A DNA stretch of 64,000 nucleotides from an uncultured Lachnospiraceae bacterium (GTDB lineage Bacteria; Bacillota_A; Clostridia; Lachnospirales; Lachnospiraceae). The position numbers were made by a program, and so were the translations under genes. This document shows positions 17,712 through 26,224 of the stretch, in pieces (the stretch's first letter is position 1; every line of letters begins with the position of its first letter). Below the pieces are notes generated by a model. The model was not told the origin of the DNA. It ran no database searches and saw nothing but the letters and a program-made list of their open reading frames with translations. The stretch spans positions 1 through 64,000 of the forward strand of contig CATOMC010000001.1 of assembly GCA_951801245.1 (NCBI GenBank), in the 5' to 3' direction.

Positions 17712-20105
17712 ATGAAATATTGTTGTATTATGTCAAGCATTTGCTATTACAGTTGCGTGAGGGGACAAAACATAGTGTTAAATAAAATTAATGATATATT
17801 GAAATATTTTGAGGTTCTAGGGGATATAAAGAAACAATATGTGATTTGCATCGCCATGCAAGGTGACTGGAAAAAGGAAATGAATGACAGCCTAAGTGAC
17901 AGGCTGCAAAATTTATTAAACAGTAAAATAGACTTTAATAGGGAAACAAATTTCTCATATTGCGCAATTATCTGTGATGAAAGTTGTATAGAAAATGTGT
18001 CAGATAAAAAATATGCGAAGTGTTCCAGTATCTGTAATAAGAATACTGTTTCGTGTGAGATATCAGTAATCTCAAGCTATCAGCTACAAGGGAATTCGCA
18101 TATCGAGCCAGGCATTACAGTTGATGGAAAAAGGTATGGTTTTTTTGTCAGAGGAATTAATATCGTCGTATGTGATATTGTTAGCAAACAGCTTATTGAC
18201 TCGGTTGCATTTGATACGGCAAGAACAGACTATAAAGCTGTCCACGTTTTTGAAAAAGCGGCTCAGATGTCTGATATGCTTACGGAACTTTACGGGGGAT
18301 TTGGTTATACGATTGCGCAATTGCTTTATGACAGTGGCGTGACATCATTATATGTATATGCAGAACCGGGATTTGAGGATCTTGTAAGGACAGCGTTATT
18401 ACCCTTAGTGCTTCATAGAAAAATTCATATTATGAAATATTTTTCCACTTATGAGTATACATTGAAATTCGTTTACGATGGAGCATTTCCAAGACAGAAA
18501 TTTGAAGAATTTGGTATTGATAAAATCCAAAAGGGCATTCCGGTTCTAATATTGACACCGTTTTGTAACAGTAAAATAAAGCCTGCAGTAAAACAATTGG
18601 GAAACAAGCTTTATGAGATTGGAAACCTTTTGCCGAAAGCAGCTAATTATATAAAAAATGAACAAATCGTGTTGCAGAAATTAAGTGAAACACCTGGAGT
18701 AATTGCGGTTTCTTATAGTAAGCCAAGAAAAGAAACCTGTTATGACACGAATGGGCATAAGAGAATGCTTAAAGAGGGGGATTCAACTGATAAAATATTC
18801 AATGCTTTGAGAAATGGGTTGGGATATCCTTATGTTTCCAAGGCGATTGTGGAAGCAGATCATACCATTGATGAATGGGCAGAACTCATGTGCCGGCCAA
18901 TTCCAGAGCAGTATGTTGATGAAAATGGATATGTAAAATTTTATGATAAATCAGGAAGATATGTAAATATTCATGACGGACATCGAGAAGTTGAGTATAA
19001 ACCTGATAACGCAGAGAACACCATATATATTTTCGGTGACTGTAATACATTTGGCATATATAATTCTGACGCGGAGACTTACGCTTCACAGTTACAGAAA
19101 ATGCTGAATGAATCAGGATATCGCTATTTAGTTAAAAATTATGGATGGTTTTTGTTTAATTATCAAATAAAATCAGCAAGTATTATTGCACAGATTTTTC
19201 CACGAAAAGGTGACATCATTGTTTTTGAAGGTGAATCAAGCGGCGTGTTTGATTTTCCTCATTTATCATTAAAGAATGAAATTCTTCCAAAAGATTTGGG
19301 TGAGATGTTTTATGATTCGGCTCACTATACGCCTAATATGCATAAGTGGATGGCGGGGAAATTTTATGATTTCTTTGTTGAAAATGATTTTTTTAAGGAT
19401 TTTCCAGAAAATATAGAATATAAGACGTTCAATATTCCATTATCTGGTTTCTGTCCGGTGCAAGGTTTGGATAATAAAAAGAATATCCTGACGCAGGGAA
19501 TAGAAGAATTTAAGAAAAATCTTCTGGAATATAGAGTTCCGATTGGTGCAATTGTCATGAATTGTAATCCGTTTACAAAGGGACATAGGTATCTTATTGA
19601 GCAGGCATCACATCAGGTAGATAAACTATTTGTATTCGTTGTGGAGGAGGATAAAAGCTGTTTCACATTTCAAGAACGGTATGAGTTGGTGCAACAGGAA
19701 ACAAGAGATTTGCCTAATGTAACTGTACTGCCAAGCGGAAATTTTATGATCAGCAGCCTTACTTTTTCAGAATATTTTAATAAATCAGAGATACAAGACA
19801 GAAGGATTGACCCGTCAAATGATGTCGAAATATTTTGTCGGCATATAGCTCCTTTTATGGGTATCAATATTAGATTTGCAGGAGAGGAACCTTTAGATAA
19901 TGTAACAAGGCAATATAATGAGACAATGAAGCGAATATTGCCAGATTATGGAATTATATTTAGAGAAATACCAAGAAAAGAGATTGATAATGAAGTTATT
20001 TCGGCGAGCCGGGTAAGAAAAGCAATTGAAGATAAGGATTGGAGGAGCGTTGAGAGACTTGTTCCGGAGACAACATTATCATATTTAAGAAACAAATATA
20101 GATAG
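17712..20105 (+). CDS. Multidomain protein: permuted ILEI-like, SGNH-like, citrate-lyase-ligase-like
   Basis: A 797-residue protein. Residues about 41-175 form an ILEI/FAM3-like module in swapped order: YVICIAMQGDWKKE first, then RGINIVV and IDSVAFDT. An SGNH-like region follows, with IYIFGDCNTFG around G442-D443-C444. The C-terminal 190 residues match the nucleotidyltransferase part of citrate lyase ligase: AIVMNCNPFTKGHRYLIEQA at 613-632 with the TxGH motif ending at His625, FQERYELV, and late VISASRVRKAI. The acetyltransferase-like N-terminus of true CitC is absent, and no citrate lyase genes are near. It probably adenylylates an acid or cofactor used in glycan modification; this is inference. 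The start lacks an obvious ribosome binding site. Confidence 0.7.
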   Translation: MKYCCIMSSICYYSCVRGQNIVLNKINDILKYFEVLGDIKKQYVICIAMQGDWKKEMNDSLSDRLQNLLNSKIDFNRETNFSYCAIICDESCIENVSDKKYAKCSSICNKNTVSCEISVISSYQLQGNSHIEPGITVDGKRYGFFVRGINIVVCDIVSKQLIDSVAFDTARTDYKAVHVFEKAAQMSDMLTELYGGFGYTIAQLLYDSGVTSLYVYAEPGFEDLVRTALLPLVLHRKIHIMKYFSTYEYTLKFVYDGAFPRQKFEEFGIDKIQKGIPVLILTPFCNSKIKPAVKQLGNKLYEIGNLLPKAANYIKNEQIVLQKLSETPGVIAVSYSKPRKETCYDTNGHKRMLKEGDSTDKIFNALRNGLGYPYVSKAIVEADHTIDEWAELMCRPIPEQYVDENGYVKFYDKSGRYVNIHDGHREVEYKPDNAENTIYIFGDCNTFGIYNSDAETYASQLQKMLNESGYRYLVKNYGWFLFNYQIKSASIIAQIFPRKGDIIVFEGESSGVFDFPHLSLKNEILPKDLGEMFYDSAHYTPNMHKWMAGKFYDFFVENDFFKDFPENIEYKTFNIPLSGFCPVQGLDNKKNILTQGIEEFKKNLLEYRVPIGAIVMNCNPFTKGHRYLIEQASHQVDKLFVFVVEEDKSCFTFQERYELVQQETRDLPNVTVLPSGNFMISSLTFSEYFNKSEIQDRRIDPSNDVEIFCRHIAPFMGINIRFAGEEPLDNVTRQYNETMKRILPDYGIIFREIPRKEIDNEVISASRVRKAIEDKDWRSVERLVPETTLSYLRNKYR

Positions 20106-20126
20106 ATTTCTGAAAGGGGACAATTG

Positions 20127-21308
20127 ATGAATGACTTCAAAGTACTTGATGTTACTCTACGAGATGGCGGCTGTGTTAATAATTTCAACTTTGGAAGTAC
20201 ATACATGGAAAAGATACTCGCTGCACAGGAATCTGCTGGTATAGATATTATTGAACTTGGATACATTGATGAGAAGAACGGATCTGAATGTGGAAGGACA
20301 CAGTATATTAACGAGAGAGTGATTTCAAAGAATATTCTGCATTGTAAGAAACCGGGAATTACTTATGTTGCAATGATTGATTACGGTAAATTTGATATAG
20401 ACAATCTTGACTCAAAATCAGAGGAGAGCATTGATGGTATCCGTATGGCTTTCCACAAACACGATTATAAAGATATGATTGCACTTGGACGCAAGATAAT
20501 GGATAAAGGTTATAAGTTTTATATACAGCCTATGATTACCTCTCGATACAGTGACGCGGAATTATTGGAATTGATAGATCTTGTGAATACCGAGTTACCA
20601 GATGCATCGGTATTTTATATAGTAGATAGTTTCGGTGAAATGTGGCCTGATGATTTAAAACGGCTGCTTCATTTGATAGATCATAACTTGATAGAGTCTA
20701 TGTCGATTGGCCTTCATTCTCATAATAATCTGCAGATGTCATTTACGAATGCATGTACTTTGCTGCAATTTGAAGCAAATCGAGATGTTATACTGGATAG
20801 TTCCATAATGGGGATGGGAAAAGGTGCTGGAAATCTTAATACAGAATTATTGATAGAGTATCTGAACTGTTTTTATGATAAAAATTATTCGGTGGAGCCT
20901 CTCCTTGCGGTGATTGATGATGTGATCAATCAAATACATAATGAGTTTTACTGGGGGTATGCGGTTGAATACTATTTATCATCAGTCAATCATTGTTCTC
21001 CATCTTATGCAGGATATTTTTATCATGAATGTATGCTCTCGACAGCCCAGGTCAATGAATTATTGTCGAGGATGTCCGAAGACAAAAAGATATCCTTTGA
21101 CAGAGACTATGCAGAAAAAATATACCGGCAATATTATGCGGACAAGCCGGTAAAAGCCGGGGGGGGGGCAAAAAACAGCAGTGGAATATCGCAAACTGTT
21201 AAAAAGGGCAGGTTTGTTCATTGCGCAATAGACTATGACAAAGGATCCTATGATTTGGACACGTTAGAAGGCTGCCAGATTTCTTTTGGTGAGAGGATAA
21301 AAGGATGA
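20127..21308 (+). CDS. DRE-TIM metallolyase (HMGL-like aldolase) with poly-G tract
   Basis: A 393-residue TIM-barrel enzyme of the isopropylmalate synthase / 4-hydroxy-2-oxovalerate aldolase superfamily. [10 protein letters not shown] near the N-terminus holds the metal-ligand Asp (TLRDG at 10-14), and HSH at 197-199 within GLHSHNNLQ is the second metal site. [14 protein letters not shown] is the Gly-rich substrate loop. These enzymes make or break a C-C bond next to a 2-keto acid. A run of ten G (21159-21168) lies after the barrel, at about residue 345. With G10 the frame runs on to a TGA overlapping the next ATG; other lengths truncate the tail. Start: ATG 20127 after GAAAGGGGA. Confidence 0.8.
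   Translation: MNDFKVLDVTLRDGGCVNNFNFGSTYMEKILAAQESAGIDIIELGYIDEKNGSECGRTQYINERVISKNILHCKKPGITYVAMIDYGKFDIDNLDSKSEESIDGIRMAFHKHDYKDMIALGRKIMDKGYKFYIQPMITSRYSDAELLELIDLVNTELPDASVFYIVDSFGEMWPDDLKRLLHLIDHNLIESMSIGLHSHNNLQMSFTNACTLLQFEANRDVILDSSIMGMGKGAGNLNTELLIEYLNCFYDKNYSVEPLLAVIDDVINQIHNEFYWGYAVEYYLSSVNHCSPSYAGYFYHECMLSTAQVNELLSRMSEDKKISFDRDYAEKIYRQYYADKPVKAGGGAKNSSGISQTVKKGRFVHCAIDYDKGSYDLDTLEGCQISFGERIKG
21159..21168 (+). repeat. Poly-G tract (G10) in the aldolase gene
   Basis: Ten consecutive G inside the coding sequence. One G more gives a stop at 21200-21202; one less gives a stop at 21229-21231. In the present state translation reaches 21308, where the stop overlaps the start of the acyltransferase gene. 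A candidate slipped-strand switch. Confidence 0.7.
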
Positions 21309-22063
21309 TTTTGATAAACAGTAAAAGTAATCCCCTGTTGGCTAACGGAGAAAAAGCATTTGATTTGCGCGCTGAAACAAACAAAATGTGTCAATGGGGA
21401 CAAAAAAGAGAAATGACGATAGAACCCCCTATAAGATTGGGAGGAGGGCATTTTTCGTGCGGCTTTATAGGTGCTTTTACCTTTTTTAATGGAAATAGTT
21501 GTATTCGTGAAGTTGATTCCATTGGCAGATTTTGTATGATAGGGCCTGATGTCACGATAGGAGATCCACAGCATTATGTAACTGATGTAAGTGGCCATAT
21601 CATTTTTACACATAGTGATTGCAGACATTTTCTTAAATTTACCAATTGTGAAAATCATTACTTTCAAGAAAGTTTTAGAGAAAAGCATAAAACAAAAAAA
21701 CCTAAAATTACAATAGGAAATGATGTTTGGATTGGACGTAACGTCATGGTCATGAGAGGAATAACGATAGGAGACGGAGCAGTAATCGGGGCAGGAGCAT
21801 TGGTTACAAAAGATGTACTGCCATATTCTGTTGTTGGAGGTGTTCCTGCAAAATTTATTAAGTATAGATTTACGGCAGACATCATTGAAGAACTGGAAAA
21901 GATAAAATGGTGGGAATACGGCCCTGAAATAATGAATGGAATAGATATAGAAAATCCACAAAAGGCGGTAGAGCAGTTAAAGAAAAAGAAAGAAAATATG
22001 GAAAGCTATAAACCACAGATGGTTATTTTAAATCCAAAAGATAATACCATAAGAGTATGCTAG
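21305..22063 (+). CDS. CatB-like left-handed beta-helix acyltransferase
   Basis: A 252-residue hexapeptide-repeat enzyme, likely O- or N-acetylating a sugar with acetyl-CoA. Hexapeptide turns are clear around [18 protein letters not shown] and again at [25 protein letters not shown] in two parts, ending with the usual [14 protein letters not shown]. His in the GDPQHYVTD region is the likely catalytic residue. The start overlaps the aldolase stop (ATGA), so its translation may depend on the phase of the upstream G tract. It is followed by a second G tract. Confidence 0.85.
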   Translation: MILINSKSNPLLANGEKAFDLRAETNKMCQWGQKREMTIEPPIRLGGGHFSCGFIGAFTFFNGNSCIREVDSIGRFCMIGPDVTIGDPQHYVTDVSGHIIFTHSDCRHFLKFTNCENHYFQESFREKHKTKKPKITIGNDVWIGRNVMVMRGITIGDGAVIGAGALVTKDVLPYSVVGGVPAKFIKYRFTADIIEELEKIKWWEYGPEIMNGIDIENPQKAVEQLKKKKENMESYKPQMVILNPKDNTIRVC

Positions 22064-22073
22064 AAATAAAGAC

Positions 22074-22083
22074 GGGGGGGGGG
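22074..22083 (+). repeat. Poly-G tract (G10) before the GlfT2-like gene
   Basis: Ten G between the acyltransferase stop and ATG 22095, ending 11 nt before that ATG. No other ribosome binding site is visible, so the G run probably pairs with the anti-Shine-Dalgarno sequence. A change in length would alter spacing. With 11 G an upstream ATG at 22057 would also come into frame with the transferase. Confidence 0.65.
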
Positions 22084-22094
22084 TAAAATCAGAC

Positions 22095-23558
22095 ATGATA
22101 CTTCAGAATATTATATTTCCAATGGAAAACATCAATGAAAAGGAAATATATATAAGAAGTTTCAGTGAGATAAATCAGCCCTATGAATCGGGAAACGTAT
22201 TACAGAATGAAGAGATCAGTACGGATACCTATATGAATGCATTTGATATAGGCGCATGGAAAAAATATACCAATATTGAAGATTTGTATCTTGTATGGAG
22301 ATTCCGGGGAAAAGGAATTATAAAGATTTATTGGGAAATGCAACATAAAGAGGCTGTATGTCTGGTGGAGAAGACTGTTGAAAATCTCAGCAATAGGATT
22401 GAGAAAACACAGTATTCTATTCCGGATTTTAGCCAGATGGAAGCGGGGGTACTATACTTCCAGTTTCAGGCAGAAGCTGATTCTTCTATAGAAGCATGGT
22501 TTGAAACCAAAACCCCGGAAGCAAAGCAAATTAAACTTGCAAGCATTATTTGTACCTATCAAAGGAAAGCACAATTAGAACAGCTTATCAAAGTGATGCA
22601 GGATATCAATAGCAGAACACTTGTTGATAAAGAAGAAGACCAAATGGGACAACGGGATTGGCTTAGGACAATCGTGATAGACAATGCATCGGAACTGCCA
22701 GATGCATATGGGGAAGAAATCACAGTATATCATAATCCTAATACGGGCGGGTCGGGCGGCTTTGCAAGAGGAATGAAAGAAGTGTTAGAAAATCTGACTG
22801 AGTTTCAGGCAACGAATATTGTTCTGATGGACGATGATGTCATCCTGCAGCCGGAATGTATCTTGCGGCTGTATGCACTATTGACATATATCAGACCAGA
22901 ATATGAGCAGGAAGTCATTGCCGGAAGAATGTTCAGACTGGACAGGCCTCAGATACAGTATACGGCTGTTGAAATCTGGAACCGGGGAGACATTAGGCAT
23001 ATTGGCTGGAATCAGGACATGACTGATAAGAACTGTCTTTGGAATATGAATGAGAACACAGGCGGAGAGTATAGCGGCTGGTGGTTGGCCTGTTTTCCAA
23101 TAGAATTTGTGAAAGAAAATGAACCGCTGCCATTCTTCCTGCATTGCGATGACGTGGAATATGGATTGCGGCATGGCGGAACACCGATCATTTTGAATGG
23201 CATTCATGTGTGGCATGAGACACATGAATATCGGAATGTTCCGGTGATGGCATATTATGATTATAGAAATAGTTTGATCGTGAATGCAATTTACGGCATT
23301 ACAGAAAGAGATCGGGACGCGCAATGGAAGCGTTTTATACATAAAATAACGAAGGCGCATAATAAAGAGGATTATCTGTTAGAGTACTTTTTGATCCAAG
23401 CATTTCATGACTATCAACGAGGCATGAAGTGGTTTATGAAAAAGGATGATGAGAGAATACATGCATCCCTGATGAGAAAGAAAAAGGTATGCAGGTATGG
23501 AAATTCCGTTAGGTGGAGAATTGTATTTTTGAGGGAAAAGAGAAGGAAAAATGGTTAA
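22095..23558 (+). CDS. GlfT2-like galactofuranosyltransferase
   Basis: A 487-residue GT2 family enzyme matching the galactofuranosyltransferase GlfT2 type. Signatures: an N-terminal beta-rich domain, CTYQRKAQLEQLI, IDNAS, NTGGSGGFARGM, the metal site DDD at 246-248, GWWLACFP, FFLHCDDVEYGLR and HVWHE. These enzymes polymerise galactofuranose from UDP-Galf. The UDP-galactopyranose mutase gene (glf) is not in the window, so it would have to be elsewhere. Translation probably depends on the G tract just upstream. It overlaps the next gene by 8 bp. Confidence 0.85.
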   Translation: MILQNIIFPMENINEKEIYIRSFSEINQPYESGNVLQNEEISTDTYMNAFDIGAWKKYTNIEDLYLVWRFRGKGIIKIYWEMQHKEAVCLVEKTVENLSNRIEKTQYSIPDFSQMEAGVLYFQFQAEADSSIEAWFETKTPEAKQIKLASIICTYQRKAQLEQLIKVMQDINSRTLVDKEEDQMGQRDWLRTIVIDNASELPDAYGEEITVYHNPNTGGSGGFARGMKEVLENLTEFQATNIVLMDDDVILQPECILRLYALLTYIRPEYEQEVIAGRMFRLDRPQIQYTAVEIWNRGDIRHIGWNQDMTDKNCLWNMNENTGGEYSGWWLACFPIEFVKENEPLPFFLHCDDVEYGLRHGGTPIILNGIHVWHETHEYRNVPVMAYYDYRNSLIVNAIYGITERDRDAQWKRFIHKITKAHNKEDYLLEYFLIQAFHDYQRGMKWFMKKDDERIHASLMRKKKVCRYGNSVRWRIVFLREKRRKNG

Positions 23559-26169
23559 AGTTTCGGTGATCATACCCATCTATAATGAAGAGAAATATTT
23601 GCGGGAATGTCTGGATAGTGTACAGAATCAGACGTTAAAGGATATGGAAATCATTTGTGTGAATGATGGATCGACAGATACATCAGGGGATATCCTTGAT
23701 GAATATGCCCATATGGATCAAAGGATCAAAGTCATTCATAAAGACAATACCGGTAATGGTAATACTATGAACTGCGGGCTTGCGGCAGCAACAGGAGAGT
23801 ATATAGGAATCGTAGAAAGCGATGATTTCATAGAAGCCAATATGTATGAAGAATTGTATTCTCTATGCCAGGAAGGGACGGTAGATATTGTAAAGGGGAA
23901 TTTCTATGATTGTTATGATGAGTTAGACGGCAGTATCACCAAGGTTCTTAATCAGGAAAGAAGAGAACTGCCGGATCTTACAGAGGCAGGATCCGTGCAC
24001 GAACTGCCGGGTATTTTATGGGGGCATCCTTCTATTTGGAGCGGCATATATAGGAGAGCGTTCATTGAGAAAAATCAGATTCGGTTTCAGGAGGTACCGG
24101 GAGCGGGCTGGGTTGATAATCCGTTTTTTTTCGATGTGGTCACTGCGGCAGAGACGATTGTATGGACTGCGAAACCTTATTATAACTATAGAAAGTTAAA
24201 TTTGAATTCATCATCAAGGGGATATGATCTGAAAATACCGTTTGAACGGATGTGCGATAATCTGGATGTGCTTGAAAAGAACAATTGTATAGATGAGGTT
24301 ACCTTAAAGTATGCCTATGCAAGAGCGCTTATGTATCTGGTGGGAGCAACCAAAGAAGAGCATTATCCTAAAAACATGGATGAAGTTCGTCCATACATGC
24401 AAAAAATGCTTCAAAAGATAAACCCCAATATCATATTGGAGAATTTTCATTTACGTGACCAGAGTAATTTTTTTAGATACTTATCACCACTTAGGACGTT
24501 AATGCCTTTTACTGCCAAAATACTGATTTATAATTGGGTTCCCTTTGATAATCCCAATAAAGTGGGCGGTGGAGTGACGATATATTGTAAAAATCTTATT
24601 GAGACAATATTACATCAGCGGCCGGATATCTGTGTTTATTTTTTGAGCAGCGGATGGGCGTATGACATTAGCCGGGAAGAATGTTATGTCCGGAAAATAG
24701 ATAATATTTTTGGGGACAGATGCAGAAGTTTTGAGATTGTGAATTCACCGGTTCCTGCGCCGCAGGATATGCTGTTTCAAAATCCGGAAGCGGCTTTTGA
24801 GCAGAAAGAATTAAAAACTGTATTTAAAAACTTTATAGATGAATACGGGCCGTTTCGCGATATTCATTTTAATAATATGGAAGGATTATCCTTAGATGTA
24901 TTTTCCTTGAAAAAGGAGTATCCGGATTGCAGGTTTATTTATTCATTACATAATTATGTTCCTATATGTATGACAGGATTTTACTTTCAAAGACATACCC
25001 TGCAGAATTGCAATGCCAGTCATTGTGCAAAGGATTGTGGGGAATGTATTAACCGTAAAAATTATAGAAAATTATGTACAGAAATGATAGAAAGAGCAAC
25101 TTTTAATCCTGTGGACATGAGGAACGTGGATATTTTGTCGTGGTGTCGGCGGTTGGCTTTTGACAAATTAGACGAAACGCGGGAAGCAGAATACTTTATA
25201 GAGTTTACAAAACGCGCAAAAGAAACTTTAAACCAGTACATGGATGTAATCTGTGCCGTTTCAGAGAGAGTAAAGCAGCTTGCGGCAGAAAATGGCATCA
25301 GAGAAGAAAAAATGATAACAAGCTATATCGGCACGAAAGTGGCTGACGTTCAGGTAAGACATTCCGTTGCAAAGGATAGTGAGTATTTGCAGGTGGCATA
25401 TCTGGGAAGCGGCCTCGATTATGTGGAAAAGGGGTACCCGTTTCTGATCAGAGCACTGACAGGTATGGACCCGGTCCTTGCTTCTAACATAGATTTGCTG
25501 TTGACAACAACGACCGCCGGAAGAGATGAGGAACTGGAAAGAAATCTTTCACATTTTCATTCTCTGCAGATCATTCATGGATATACACATCAAGAATTGA
25601 GCCGGATTTTAAGAGACGTACATTTGGGAATCATTCCGGTACTTTGGGAGGATAACCTGCCGCAGGTTGCGATTGAAATGGTTGCTATGGGGGTACCCAT
25701 ACTTTGCAGCGATGCCGGCGGTGCCTCAGAGTTATGTGATTCTGAACTGTTTCGATTCAGGCATGGAGACAGGGAGGATTTTATTACCAAACTCAGTTAT
25801 TTGGCAAAGAATCGTAAGATGCTTTTTCAATATTGGGAGCACCATCATGGGTTGGTAACCATGAAGGAACATTTTGCCGATATGGCCAGGATCTATCAGT
25901 TGCCGACGGAAACATCAGGAACGATTTCGACGGAGCAGTATGCAAGACTCCTGGATGAAAATGATTTCTTATACAGAAATCTTGGAAATGGGCGAATGGA
26001 AGCGGAAGACAGAGCCGCGCAGTTAGAGGGTAGATTGCAGGCAGTGGAAAACCAGAGGGATTATCTGCAGTACTGTCTGGATGAAACGAGAAAGTCAAAG
26101 TCGTATAAGCTGGCAAGGTTTATGACGTATCTGCCCAGGAAGATCAGAGAGGGAGTTGAGAAAAAATAA
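23551..26169 (+). CDS. Bifunctional GT2-GT4 glycosyltransferase
   Basis: An 872-residue fusion. Residues 1-about 230 are a GT2 domain (VSVIIPIYNEEKYLRECLDS, VNDGSTDTSG, IVESDDFIEANMYEEL). Residues about 330-790 are a GT-B region: VGGGVTIYCKNLIE at its start, HNYVPICMTGFYF with a Cys-rich segment (CNASHCAKDCGECINR, possibly metal binding), and VAYLGSGLDYVEKGYPFLI. The donor-site region VLWEDNLPQVAIEMVAMGVP and DAGGASEL follow. The last 80 residues form a coiled coil ending in a basic tail. It probably adds two successive sugars. No acceptor can be assigned. Confidence 0.85.
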   Translation: MVKVSVIIPIYNEEKYLRECLDSVQNQTLKDMEIICVNDGSTDTSGDILDEYAHMDQRIKVIHKDNTGNGNTMNCGLAAATGEYIGIVESDDFIEANMYEELYSLCQEGTVDIVKGNFYDCYDELDGSITKVLNQERRELPDLTEAGSVHELPGILWGHPSIWSGIYRRAFIEKNQIRFQEVPGAGWVDNPFFFDVVTAAETIVWTAKPYYNYRKLNLNSSSRGYDLKIPFERMCDNLDVLEKNNCIDEVTLKYAYARALMYLVGATKEEHYPKNMDEVRPYMQKMLQKINPNIILENFHLRDQSNFFRYLSPLRTLMPFTAKILIYNWVPFDNPNKVGGGVTIYCKNLIETILHQRPDICVYFLSSGWAYDISREECYVRKIDNIFGDRCRSFEIVNSPVPAPQDMLFQNPEAAFEQKELKTVFKNFIDEYGPFRDIHFNNMEGLSLDVFSLKKEYPDCRFIYSLHNYVPICMTGFYFQRHTLQNCNASHCAKDCGECINRKNYRKLCTEMIERATFNPVDMRNVDILSWCRRLAFDKLDETREAEYFIEFTKRAKETLNQYMDVICAVSERVKQLAAENGIREEKMITSYIGTKVADVQVRHSVAKDSEYLQVAYLGSGLDYVEKGYPFLIRALTGMDPVLASNIDLLLTTTTAGRDEELERNLSHFHSLQIIHGYTHQELSRILRDVHLGIIPVLWEDNLPQVAIEMVAMGVPILCSDAGGASELCDSELFRFRHGDREDFITKLSYLAKNRKMLFQYWEHHHGLVTMKEHFADMARIYQLPTETSGTISTEQYARLLDENDFLYRNLGNGRMEAEDRAAQLEGRLQAVENQRDYLQYCLDETRKSKSYKLARFMTYLPRKIREGVEKK

Positions 26170-26224
26170 GTTTTAAAAAGCAGTATCCTTTAGAAGAGGA
26201 AAGCAGAAGCATAGAGGAGAACGG

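Noticed and set aside
24123..24130. T8 run in the GT2-GT4 gene as another phase switch
   Set aside because: Eight T/A bases are common in AT-rich coding DNA and the run encodes a normal FFF stretch; it does not stand out like the G tracts.
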